From Ciona savignyi (lineage: Eukaryota > Chordata > Ascidiacea > Phlebobranchia > Cionidae), in the NCBI GenBank assembly GCA_000149265.1, contig CH003364.1, forward strand, positions 2,015,823 to 2,079,822: a DNA stretch of 64,000 nt, in the 5' to 3' direction. Under the pieces are notes generated by a model. The model made no database searches and was not told the DNA's origin. It saw only the letters and a program-made list of their open reading frames with translations. Both the position numbers and the translations under genes were made by a program. Shown here piece after piece: positions 48,801 through 57,708 of the stretch. Every line of letters starts with the position of its first letter. Within the stretch, counting starts at the first letter, position 1.

Positions 48801-50714
48801 GAACGGTGTCATGTGACCAACTTTCTATTGGAGGCGGGCCAGGTTCCGGGTTTATTACATCACCCAATCACCCCAGGAATTACCCACAAAATTCTGACTG
48901 TAGGTATCGAATAAATGCTGGTAGCACATCCAGAACCATCACCTTAAGCTTTACTTCATTCAACTTGGAACGTCACTCCTATTGCAAGTATGTTTCTCTT
49001 TTGTTACTTTCTGTGCATTTGAAATATTACTAACTCTACCTATTTCAGATTTGACTATGTTGATATTAGAGTTGGCTTCAAGGGAGATTTTGCCATACCA
49101 GTTAGAAGATACTGCGGCTCAAGCACTCCAGCTCCAATTACTATTACCGGTCAACAGTATGTTTATATTCAGTTCTTTACGGATATCAGTGTATCAAGAT
49201 CAGGTTTCAGATTGCAGTACACTATATCAGGTAAAGGTATTGATTTAAATCTACTGTGATGATGCCAATGTATAGGACCTTTGTTTTACTAAGATACCCC
49301 ACCTATTTGTAGGATCAAGTGAATGTGATCAGCTAAATCTTGGCGGAGAACCTGGTAGTACAGGCTTGATTAAGTCACCGAATTATCCGAATGAATATCC
49401 TAAAAACATCGAATGCAAATATAGAATATCAAGTTCCTCTTCTTCCAATATGATCTCTCTTAGCTTTCTTGCATTCAACCTGGAACCAAATATTCAATGC
49501 CGGTATAGTATAGGATATTCATATTTTACCTACTTGTATACAAAAATGTAAGAGCAATTGTCTGAACCTTCTGAATATGTAATGGGCAATACCACACAGG
49601 TAATCTTCAGGCTATCCCACACACACTGTCAGGTTACTGGAACTGTTGCAGTGTGTCTGCTAAGTGCCCAGCTAAAAAACAAACCATCTTCCCAGCAATT
49701 ACTAACATAGCATTGACCTACTAATAAAATGTTTTCTAAATTATTTTTCTTTGTCGCGTTAGGTTTGACTATTTGCAAGTGTTTGTTGGCCGTAATACAA
49801 CATCGGGTTCTGTTGGCAAATATTGTGGCACAACTACACCTAGTAGCATAACAAGAAGAACTCGTTATATTTCAATGAAATTCAAGACAGATGGATCTGT
49901 TACTCGCAGCGGCTTTAATGTTCGATACTCGATATCAGGTATTAGGGATAAAATTAATCATTTTATTGTCTTTTATACTTGTTGAATCTTAAATTACAAA
50001 GTAAATTGGCTGTTATCGAACTTATATGTTTCCATATCCAGGTTCACGTTACGCTATGGCTGGAACAATAACGTCCCCCAGCTATCCTGCAAATTATCCC
50101 AACAACGCTGAAAATAACTATGTGATCAAACCACCAGGCTCACATAGAATAAGACTTACATTTACCAACTTCAAGTAATTATTTTTCATAATTGGGCTGT
50201 AACAATGTATGTTTAGGTCAGGAATGTATATTTAATTTAAAAGGCTGTAGGGATGTCGGTAAGATTGGTGGCTGGCAGTCGTGTTCTTGGCAAGCCACTT
50301 AGCAGACATTGCTTTAACCCTAGATTAATGCTAAATTAAAATTGAAGAAACGTCCCAAGCATGAATAAAACATCGCAATAATGCTGGTATCCAGATGGTG
50401 GCCAGGGGGTTATTTTTACCAATAGCTTTGTAATACCTCTCCCATGTTTTTCTGTTCACAGGTATAAAACATAAATATATCCTAATCTAACATAAACTAT
50501 CTTTAACAGTTTGGAAGGCAGTGAACCGAGTTGCAGATTTGACAGCGTTGTCATTAAACGTGGCACTAAATTTGGAGCTCAGTTGGACAAATTCTGCGGT
50601 TCCAAATCCAGATTTACAAGAATCTATGCAGCAAAACAATTGACCTTGATGTTTAAGACTGATCGAAGTGTTGTTCGTTCTGGATTTAGATGTGAATACT
50701 CAAGACACTCTTAA
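33835..50714 (+). CDS. CLCA-type secreted protein with C-terminal Sushi and six CUB domains
   Basis: CLCA proteins are secreted, self-cleaving zinc proteases that regulate TMEM16 chloride channels. Exons: 33835-33990, 34046-34183, 34396-34543, 34783-34897, 35251-35425, 38907-39158, 39701-39922, 40141-40254, 40293-40514, 41316-41433, 41896-42035, 42543-42701, 42785-42893, 43035-43114, 44168-44261, 44315-44426, 44722-44864, 45432-45597, 45795-45892, 46125-46337, 46554-46746, 46806-46981, 47060-47252, 47313-47494, 48274-48475, 48535-48710, 48795-48987, 49049-49230, 49313-49502, 49763-49938, 50042-50174, 50510-50714. All join in phase (1,724 residues). Residues 1-18 are a signal peptide. [13 protein letters not shown] (153-165) is the CLCA protease motif. 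DVSGS (321-325), a later threonine and LTDG (419-422) make an intact [24 protein letters not shown] and [13 protein letters not shown] mark the CLCA beta-sandwich and fibronectin-III region. A four-cysteine Sushi domain (921-991) and six CUB domains (992-1724) follow. No C-terminal membrane anchor is seen. Vertebrate CLCAs lack the Sushi and CUB parts. Confidence 0.92.
35690..35822 (-). mobile_element. 3' fragment of long SINE in CLCA-type intron 5
   Basis: Starts GGATGGATAGGATAGAATAT and holds CGTGAATGGGAAAACGCAGG, ACACGTGCAATCGTCATC and TATTGCAGTGTGTTGTGTAC. Only the half nearest the tail is present. Confidence 0.7.
35823..36470. repeat. Diverged repeat units, family also at 60230-60440
   Basis: Two or three units of about 320 bp. 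Each has a GAAATAATRAAATCGTARTRAAACT block followed by GTCATTYG, a CAGAAACTA-type block and TAATAAATC. The units start near 35836, 36157 and (partly) 36356. The reverse complement of 60290-60440 has the same order of blocks. Non-coding; class unknown. Confidence 0.45.
36480..37920 (-). mobile_element. Decayed LTR retroelement, gag zinc-knuckle remnant, LTR-like ends inverted
   Basis: A 60-codon minus-strand frame (37433-37251) carries a CCHC zinc knuckle of the retroelement Gag type ([14 protein letters not shown]). Upstream on the same strand, after TGTTGAACACTACA, comes TGGTGTCAGAAGTGAG, which resembles a tRNA-Leu-type primer binding site, and then a gag-like frame broken by a frameshift and stops. 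No protease, reverse transcriptase or integrase is visible. The end at 37694-37770 matches the end at 36630-36708 only in inverted orientation (shared TCGTCGGT, CATCTCGAC, TGTTGAACACT). The + copy holds a TATAAAAG and an AATAAAG. The element is dead and lies in intron 5 of the CLCA-type gene. Confidence 0.6.
37942..38186. mobile_element. Small MITE, copy 2, with 9-10 bp target-site duplication
   Basis: The ends GGTGCCTCTAAATACTACAG and GACCGCTTGGATCGCTTGG are mirrored at the right (CCAAGCGGTCCTGTAGTATT, TAGAGGTACC). TGTACATGCG is found on both sides (37932-37941 and 38187-38196), although the last base may belong to the element. Several CCAAGCGAT units are repeated just inside the right end. 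A 9-bp duplication is typical of Mutator-type elements. The interior has no gene. Confidence 0.7.
39308..39550 (+). mobile_element. Long SINE copy in CLCA-type intron 6
   Basis: Well-preserved plus-oriented copy with head CCGGCCCGTTGGTCTAACGG, a small internal deletion after the head, the blocks CCCAGCGGATTAATGGGTTC and CAATAGCTCCGGTAACCCGA, and the tail GGGATAAACATGAATATTCT. It separates the two exons that encode the first part of the VWA domain. Confidence 0.85.
40535..40700 (-). mobile_element. Diverged long SINE fragment
   Basis: Decayed minus-oriented fragment with TTTATCCCTGTAAATGGGAA, GTTACCAGGTCCATTGTGG and a weak match to the following region. It lies in CLCA-type intron 9, right after the splice donor of the exon 40293-40514. 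Confidence 0.45.
41501..41799 (-). mobile_element. Full-length long tRNA-derived SINE (reference copy)
   Basis: About 299 bp. On the minus strand it runs from a tRNA-like head (CCGGCTGGTCTAACGGTTAA, then TTTCAATCGAAAGGTTGCAG) through GTTGTGTCGTTGGGCGAGGC, GCGGATAAATGGGTTCTACC and CAATAGCTCTGGTAACCTGA to a tail of repeated TATCC units. TGGTCTAACGG resembles an A box; the B box is degenerate. GTATT flanks both sides as a possible short target duplication. Ciona is known to carry a SINE called Cics-1; this may be it, but I cannot confirm that here. Confidence 0.85.
42186..42481 (+). mobile_element. Full-length long SINE in CLCA-type intron 11
   Basis: Plus-oriented copy: tRNA-like head (GTCTGACCAGTTAGTGGTGA), GTTGTGACCTTGGGCAAGGC, CCCAGCAAATTAATGGGTTT, GATAACCCGACGGTGGACGC and a tail ending TATCTATCCATCCATCC. 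It lies under 400 bp from the oppositely oriented reference copy, with exon 41896-42035 between the two. Confidence 0.85.
42939..42976. repeat. TA-dinucleotide microsatellite
   Basis: Mostly uninterrupted TA repeats in the intron after the CLCA-type exon 42785-42893, trailing into ATATGTGTGTATG. Likely polymorphic in length. Confidence 0.85.
44943..45068 (+). mobile_element. Truncated long SINE fragment
   Basis: Starts GGCGAGTAGGTTGTGTCCTT, continues GGGCAAGGC and CCCAGTGGATTAATAGATTT, and ends with CACAAGATACTGCAAAAACC. The tRNA-like head is missing. Confidence 0.65.
46554..49230 (+). repeat. Tandemly duplicated two-CUB block within the CLCA-type gene
   Basis: The block 46554-47494 (CUB1 and CUB2, four exons) and the block 48274-49230 (CUB3 and CUB4, four exons) correspond exon for exon. 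Second-half exons 46806-46981 and 48535-48710 are almost identical. Exon lengths match (193/202, 176/176, 193/193, 182/182). The introns between them, for example 46982-47059 and 48711-48794, are also clearly alike, so the duplication copied genomic DNA and is fairly recent. The separating 47495-48273 is intron with no exon. Confidence 0.9.
49503..49680 (-). mobile_element. Decayed long SINE at a CUB5 splice donor
   Basis: Begins with GTATAGTATAGGATATTCAT, which looks like the SINE tail (GGATAGGATATTCATG), and later holds CACACAGGTAATCTTCAGGC and TGTCAGGTTACTGGAACTGT. Its first two bases coincide with the GT donor of the exon 49313-49502. Confidence 0.55.
50250..50425 (+). mobile_element. Strongly diverged long SINE fragment
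   Basis: Weak but ordered matches: CAGTCGTGTTCTTGGCAAGC, GCAGACATTGCTTTAACCC, CATCGCAATAATGCTGGTAT. It occupies the intron inside the CUB6 domain. Confidence 0.4.
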
Positions 50715-50900
50715 ATTCTTGGTTTGTCCGCAATTGTTTTTAAATATCTTTTTGGCAATTTGCATAGCTAAACATCCAACCTTAACACAGATTGAAACAA
50801 AACTGCTGGTAAAAGAGAAGACCACACATCACTTCTAATATAAACTGCTCTGCTTATATATTATATATGTATATCAATGGTGAATATATGGTGTTCATGA

Positions 50901-50906
50901 AATAAA
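50901..50906 (+). terminator. Polyadenylation signal of the CLCA-type gene
   Basis: AATAAA occurs 187 bp after the stop codon at 50714 in AT-rich sequence. No closer exact hexamer was noticed. Confidence 0.5.
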
Positions 50907-52487
50907 AAAACACATAGCAAAGCATGTACTTTTAGCATTTTGGTGCTGATAATCTTTGATAGTCAATAACTTGACTGGAAAGCGCTAATTATTTCATATT
51001 TAAAAAAATTGTAGACATAAGAGTAACCCATCTTAACCCCAAGAAAATCCAAAATATATATTATACATACACTACTATTGTATAAGCTGCCATATTAAAA
51101 AAATGCGGACACCCTATACCCATTTCCAATCCTTTTGCGAAAATCCCCAGAATTTAAACCCTACTCAAACCAGTAATCACTTTGATTTAACATCCCATAT
51201 TATCAGAAGAAATTCATCCAATCTAGCTGAAATATTTAGGGGTTTCAATTTTAACTAATATGTTTTCAATTTGCTGTAGAAAATTCAAGGCAAATCACTA
51301 AATATGCTCGCAACGAAGCATAGAATATAAAGCAGGTGGCCGTTTTTTTTAGTATCAGCTCCATCATTCTTTGGTCTTTGCTATCCTATATCTCGAAAAT
51401 GAATTGGTCAATTCACTTCAAATTGTTAATAAATTGGTAGAAATATAGGATAGGAGATTCATGTTTATCCCCATGAATGGGAAAACCAATGGGGGTTAAC
51501 ACACGGGCAATCGTCAGATCACCTCGCTCCCACCAGAGCTATTACAGTGTGTTGTACATGATAGACACCTTTCTTTAATTTGGTAGAACCCATTAATCCT
51601 CTGGGTTCAAGCAATGTCCGTAAAGTGCCTTGCCCAAGGACACAACCGACTAGAAGAAAAACAGTCGCGCCGCTACACACTTAACCAGCCGGACCATATA
51701 AACAGGAATTAACTATTCTATGGAAGTGGAAATTTTACAGCTGTTAGCTTATATATTATGGATGTGCAAGTGTGCATCTCGAAAAAGAAATTATATATGT
51801 ATGCATCTTTATTTTAGGTTTTCTTTGATTCAAAGTGAACGAATATTGTTGTCACTCCATTTATTTACTTTTTCGGTCATGGCCATTTTTGTGGTGCTAT
51901 TTTTGACAAGAAAGAATTGTTCAATCAGGTTAAAAATTTAGGAATGCTGTTTGACAAGATGATATGTGTAGGCTCTAGAAATATCAAATAACATAAAAGC
52001 TATTTTTCTTGACATTTTCTGTGTAGAAGTTGTAGGTGTATAAACTGGAAGAGTTCCTGCATGTTTTGTAACTTAATGCTGGAAATTTTGATCGAATGAG
52101 TGGCTATTCCAATGTTTGTTACAAAAAATATACTTCATGAAACTAAACCTCACAACAAAAGCTGCTGAGTTTGTATCTTAATTTCAAAAACCACAGAAGG
52201 AAATCGGAAAGAACACATTTCTCTGTGGTAATTTATTGCATAGACTTTGTTTAAACAAGCAACCGCTTTCTTTGTACGGGAAATCGGTGAAACTTCCTCA
52301 TGTACTCTGTGAGGAACATCGATGTTGTTCGTTTCTCCGGATAATAAAGTGCAATGAAAGGGTCGGCTGTTGATGGCCTTACTTCTGGCGCCCCTCGCCT
52401 GTGGCTTGCCTTTAAAATATGCAGGATTTGTTTAGCCTTTTAACAGGTTTAGAAAAACAAAAATCTCAGATCTTTTGAGGTTTTTGT
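50907..52487. other. Intergenic space between CLCA-type gene and the unnamed minus-strand gene
   Basis: Converging genes flank it. It holds one long SINE (51444-51694). A 73-codon plus frame at 51720-51941 has a hydrophobic stretch but no recognisable domain, good context or splice partners, and is probably chance. Otherwise AT-rich and featureless. Confidence 0.55.
51444..51694 (-). mobile_element. Long SINE copy, intergenic
   Basis: Minus-oriented copy: ATAGGATAGGAGATTCATGT start, CATGAATGGGAAAACCAATG, ACACACGGGCAATCGTCAGA, a small deletion in the middle, TGCCTTGCCCAAGGACACAA, and a head ending CACTTAACCAGCCGGACC. Confidence 0.85.
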
Positions 52488-52493
52488 TTTATT
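52488..52493 (-). terminator. Polyadenylation signal of the unnamed gene (52505-57477)
   Basis: TTTATT on the plus strand gives AATAAA on the minus strand, only about 12 bases past the stop codon. The next exact one is near 52231-52236, which may be the one used. Confidence 0.4.
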
Positions 52494-52504
52494 ATGTATA
52501 AGTC

Positions 52505-55500
52505 CTATTTTCCTATAATCCTAATATTAAAATTTGAATACTGAAGTTCTGTTTCGTGAAATTTTAGAATACAGGGAACCATAGAACGGCCTCTAAACTG
52601 CATCTCTATGAGCTTACCATCCTTGTAGTGAAATCGGAGCTTATAAGCGGGATTGTTACCAGCATGAACTGAAGCATCTTCCTCTTCCAATCTCCAGTCA
52701 TCTCCCTTGTTCAAGGGAAGGTTCCAGTGACCACTGGGAATGAATATTGCATTGCATCATCTTATTTAATAGCTTGGTTGGTAAGTGTGCTGGCTATCAG
52801 CCAAAGGTTTGCGTGTCGTAAATGGTCACTGGCTGGTCGGTTTTGTCCTTGAACAAGGCACTTACTTAGCTGACAATGTTCGAATCCAATGGATTAATTA
52901 GTTGTATTAAAACTAAAAAAATTCCTTTATTAACCCTGCTTAAGCTTTTATGACCCGAAGTTGGGCGCGAGTTAATTTGACTATTACCTGTCTGATAGCA
53001 CTTCTTGCGTTTTCCCTTTCACAAAGATAAAGCATAAATTAAAGAATAGTACCTTCCCAACGACACCACCGTTTTGTTCGCCCAGATTGGAGTTTCAGGG
53101 GGTTTGGTGGGGTGTGCCTTGAACTTACTAGATGACTCCATATCCATCTTAATTTTACCCCCTGGTTCAAACAAGGCTTGGAACTCTCGTTCCTCGATGT
53201 CATCGGCTTCCTTGATTATCCTGTTTATTTGTGGTCTATTTTATTGATTAATATTGATGTAGTTGGAATACATTGGTTGGTGGGTGTGTGTGCCCATTAA
53301 TACACTGGTCATTGTCAGATTATATTTTACCTACAGTTGAACTGCTAAAACAATTGCAGTGTATTTTTAAATATGATATTACTTGTTACTGTGTAAATGT
53401 AGTATATTAAAAGAGGGTAACATTTATTTTAACAGCTTGCTTGCCTTGCCTAGATACAACTGCGCAAAATATGTTTAGTGTGAATATTAAACCAGTGTGG
53501 CAATAACCTCAGTCCCATCAACCAAACTCCCTAAACAAACGAAAATATTAGTCTGGAATAAAATGATTTTTTTAATGCCAGTTAAAATTTTACATATTAT
53601 GTTCAAAATTATCTGTTTACCTATCTCTTTCTTTGCGTTTTAATTCCGATAATTGCTCTTCAAAACTGATCTTCTTGCATTTTTCCTCAGCTTCCGCTGG
53701 TGGTGGTGGGTCATCTACAGATTTAGTCATTGGTGAAGGCTTCTTTTCTGCCAAAGTTGCAACTTTGGGATGCTTTTCTAAAAAGTTTGCGGAATGAAGA
53801 TACAGTATCCAGGCAACGTGTATCAATTTATTTTAAAACGAATTGCTGTACATAGAGGATAGTATATACGTTTTTATCCCCTCGAATTAGCATATGCAAT
53901 TGGCGTTATCTCGCAGCCCCCGTTGTGTTACCAAAACTCGAATTAGCATATGCAATTGGCGTTATCTCGCAGCCCCCGTTGTGTTACCAAAACTATGGCA
54001 GTGTGTTATGTATGATTAAGTGGGTAGTAAAGCTCTTCTGAGATCTTGCCAACAGGAACAAGCTTTCACATTTTAGTTGGTCAATGGGTGGATCTAATGG
54101 TACCAGATATAACGTGTGAAGAGAAAAATTCTTGTGTATTCCAGTTTGCTTACCTTCCTTTTCTATTTTATGTCGCGTTTCAACGTTTTTAGTTGTTTTG
54201 CATTTGTCTGCGTTATAATGGCAAGGATACCAGTTCTTATATTCATCACTGTAGCTGGAGTTCCATCCCTGTCTCTGCTTGAACCTAAGCAAAGTTAAGC
54301 AAATTGGTTGTCATCTATATCCTGGTGGATGGAGGAAAAGTGCTTTACCGGATTTAATCACAACATAACAGTAATATATCCCATTCATGGTATGGGGTTA
54401 CTACTCCAATCACTCACTGTGATCGTTTTATAATCGCGACTATAAAGAAAAAAATTCAACAACAATATTTCCTACTTACGTTTGAACACGCTCAGTATCT
54501 AGACTGCAACTTGCAAATTGCTTGTGGAAATCTGGACCACGATCCTCTCCCGGTCCTGAAAAGTTAAGCTTATTAAGTAGCAGTGTGACCGGCCATTTTT
54601 CAAAATATTTTCCCATGTTTTATTAGAGAGTAATTATGGATTTCAATAAATGTCATTAAATAATATATTAGCTGAAAAAATACCAGAGAACGATTGATTA
54701 TTAACCATGACGAGAAAAAAAATACCATGAACGTGGTCATAAACCCTAGAAAAATTTTTGGGAAATAACTTTTTTTGCAACCGAAGGGTTTGGGTTTCAA
54801 TTTCCATAGAGCATACTGTAGTATCCAGCACTCAATAGCCATGGTATCATATATTCCTTGCTGCAGAGACACAGCTGTTGTTTACAAACACTGAAAGACT
54901 TTGACAACCTAACTCAATAATGAATTTAGATCTCATGCTATAACCCCACAAAGTTGTTTTTACATCAAGGCAAAGTATGAAAAGTACGGAATTTCTATAT
55001 ACGAAACTCTTTAACCTGATAACACCACATGCTAACAGTAGCGATAATACAAACCCACCAAGCACTCCCCGATACATTTCCCTCAAGTTCTCTAAATCCT
55101 GGGGTGGGATGTTGTTATACAACTGAGTCAGATTCTCCTGTTCCATTGAATCAACTGTGAATGGTTTCGTCCGTTTCCCTTCTCTGCTCAAGTGATTTCT
55201 ATTTGAAGTTTTTGAAGTTCGTGTTGTGTCGGTTGTTTGTTGGTCGAATGGTTTCATTTGGATGATAGATTCGCTGGTGAAAAATAATTGTTTAAAGAAA
55301 GAATAGTTTGCATTGTCATTGATGTTACATTTATACAAATGCAAATAAAACCAAAATCACACACATAAAAGTATGGGTTCTTCTATATCAGTGTCAAGTT
55401 ATTTCAACACATCAAGATCAATTGTTTATACACGTAATTTTGTTCTTATTCAAATATAACTTAAAACAATTGAAAAGCGAAAGGAAATGATTTAACATTA

Positions 55501-57477
55501 AAACAAATGAGCAACTGTACAATAGCACCCACAGGTTCCCTTATATTATTCTGAAGGTATAGTTGGAAAATATATATTATATATTTATCATAGATTATTA
55601 TAAACGATAAAAAATCAATTCACTTGTGCTTAGGTATTCTATTCACACACCTCTTGACATGGGGCGTTGTTTCCATGGATTTATCCGAGGGCAAATTGTG
55701 GAAATACTCAGTGTCAGCAGGTTGATCTTCAGCCCAAACCTCCCCATGAAGAGAATCAATTGCATTGCAAAGATCTCCAATTCTTAACTTGTCATTTTTC
55801 GGTAATTTTGGAGGAGAGTTGTTGGTCTGATGTTCCTGGGTGGCAGTTGTGCGTTCCTTGTTGATTGGTAATTTTTCAGAGGGAGAACTGGTATTGCCTT
55901 CTCTAACCCAAGCTTCGCGTCTTCGATGCTTCTTCACTGCTTTAGATGACGAAGACGAGGTTCCTTTAGTGGATGCAATGTTGGAATAGGCTGTGAGGTA
56001 TCTCAATTTGTTCGAGAAATCTTTTTCTAGCTTTTTCATTGTAGAATCCGCATTTTGTCCTGATCTTGTGCCCAAAGTAGTGTTAGGACGACAAGCTGAT
56101 TGCTTTTTACCCATTTTGGATTGGTTTGTTCGTACATGCATTTTAGCTGTGCTTGTGTGGAGAGCAGATGAGAGAACATTATCAGTTTTATCTTCTTCAT
56201 ATTGTGAAGGCACTGAAAGTTTGGAGCTGTCTTCACTCTGTTGCTAAGAATCAAATTCTTGTTAGATTTTAATAAAGAGAAATTCGGATATATATTCAGA
56301 CCGCAAAATAACGGTCGATCATGTTGACCGACGCTGACAATTAACTTGCAAAACACGCGCATTGATAGTTCAGAGACGCCGGTTCGTTGTAGTATCGATT
56401 TATTATTATTATTATTTATTTAAGATTAACCTTTAAAAAATTACGTTTATGGTTTCGTAGACGCTTTGTTACATCAAACAATCAACGTGTGCATAGTCTA
56501 TATTAAGATACAATTTACCGATCTAAACGTGAATGGGGAAGATAACTAGAACTTGTGTTCCGCACAAAATATACATTTACAAACAAGAATGAAATTACGC
56601 TTATTGGCGCCTGGCAATGAAGTTTGTTACCACTATAATAATAAAAAAATAGCATGTGGCGAAATGAATAAAGCTTGCCTTTAAAAGCGCCGATTAATCA
56701 GATTTCTCCGCGAACGCGTGATAAAGTATTAGCGCAAATTTTACGGCCTCGAACCGCGTACACAAGCAATCGTCAGATCACCTCGCGCCCATCGTCGGGT
56801 TACCGGAGCTATTGCAGTGTGTTGTGTATGGACACGTTCCTTTAATTTAGTAGAACCCATTAACCCGCTGCTGGGTTCGGGCAATGTCCGTAAAGTGCCT
56901 TGCCCAAGGACACAACCGACCAGCTAGCGACCAGTTTCGCACCTGCATCCTTTCGATTGAAAGGCGACGCAGGATCTTATATGTTTAACCTAAGGTGCTT
57001 GCCTCTGACTGCGTTGAGCAAGGATAAGCCGAGCTGAAAGTGTTGACGGTTTCTGCATCCTCTGCTGATTTTGTCTCTTTTTCTTTAGGGATGTCACGTT
57101 TAAGAGTTTTTTTGTCAACACGAAACGTATCATATGTAAAAGGCCTAAGCGGCCATCTTTTATATTGCAAGTTGTACTCCGTTGGCGCCTGGGGTCGGGT
57201 TGGCTTGATCAGTCTAAGTTGAAAAAAGGTTTTGAACACAGTAAATTATTGAACTATAATGACAATCTATCCAATAACTCCGCGACCTTATAGGTTCGGT
57301 AACCCAACTGTGAGCGTTAGTTAATATGCACATGACATGTGTTTTAACGCCTTTTAATCACCCTCGAAGTGATATATAACATATCGGTATAATGGTAATT
57401 TAAATTTTAAGATTTTAAAACTTTTTTATTACTTACCGAATCCTTTCTTTAATCATGGACGGTGTGACGTTGTTCAT
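52505..57477 (-). CDS. Unrecognised multi-exon gene, charged low-complexity protein
   Basis: I do not recognise this gene. Exons read on the minus strand: 57477-57437 (start MNNVTPSMIKERIR), 57213-56990, 56243-55651, 55273-55059, 54555-54480, 54284-54154, 53777-53621, 53220-53053, 52733-52505. The last seven join in phase to encode 522 residues ending NIRIIGK. The first two join in phase with each other (88 codons), but the second ends in phase 1 while the third opens in phase 0. An exon is therefore missed between 56243 and 56990, or another donor is used, or the first two belong to a separate transcript. The protein is basic and serine-rich (poly-serine near 55930), with aromatic patches TEYNLQYKRWP and YSDEYKNWYPCHY, a charged coiled-coil-like stretch (FEEQLSELKRKERDR) and a compact, probably folded C-terminus. 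The aromatic SEY-like patches faintly recall microtubule-associated MDM1-type motifs; that is a guess. Confidence 0.7.
52772..53036 (+). mobile_element. Diverged long SINE in an intron of the unnamed gene
   Basis: Plus-oriented: GGTTGGTAAGTGTGCTGGCT head, GGTCGGTTTTGTCCTTGAAC, CCAATGGATTAATTAGTTGT, GACCCGAAGTTGGGCGCGAG. It fills the intron before the last exon almost completely. Confidence 0.6.
53856..54030 (-). mobile_element. SINE fragment with a perfect 56-bp tandem duplication
   Basis: The 56 bases 53881-53936 (starting CTCGAATTAGCATATGCAAT) recur exactly at 53937-53992. The unit spans the SINE landmark GTTACC and is followed by GGCAGTGTGTTATGTATGAT, the next SINE landmark. It lies in an intron of the unnamed gene. 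Confidence 0.75.
56401..56425. repeat. ATT/TTA trinucleotide repeat
   Basis: Five to six TTA units ending in ATTTATTTAAG. Non-coding, in the long unresolved interval of the unnamed gene. Confidence 0.7.
56761..56972 (-). mobile_element. Long SINE, tail-truncated, next to an exon of the unnamed gene
   Basis: Minus-oriented and well preserved: CAAGCAATCGTCAGATCACC, GTCGGGTTACCGGAGCTATT, CTTGCCCAAGGACACAACCG, CTTTCGATTGAAAGGCGACG. It stops about 18 bp beyond the splice donor of the exon 57213-56990 and may have replaced nearby intron sequence. Confidence 0.85.
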
Positions 57478-57708
57478 TGTTTTTTTTAAAGAATATATAA
57501 TTTTTTCCAACTAGTATATTTTAATAAAATATATAAAGAGCACCAACTAGAACAAAACATGGTATAATATCCGCAAAAGGCATACAATAAAATCTCATTG
57601 TTTCTTTCTAACGTCATAGTGGCCGTCGTCATTCCATGGAAACGTTTATTTACCTTGCAGTTGTATCAGGAATTTTTATTGTTAACTGGCTAAGAATTTG
57701 CGCAGAAA
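57478..57708. promoter_or_regulatory. Shared 231-bp region between divergent start codons
   Basis: The start codon of the unnamed minus gene (57477) and that of the four-transmembrane gene (57709) face away from each other across only 231 bp, so a bidirectional promoter is likely. It holds TAACGTCATA (57609-57618, CRE-like half site) and ATTCCATGGAAAC (57631-57643), a near palindrome that resembles an RFX X-box with one mismatch. The 57478-57560 part is AT-rich. Confidence 0.4.

Noticed and set aside
54847..55344. 165-codon minus frame with a hydrophobic stretch as a membrane protein
   Set aside because: The hydrophobic part lies past a good donor (55058, GTGGGT) that links in phase to the next exon, so it is intron read-through.
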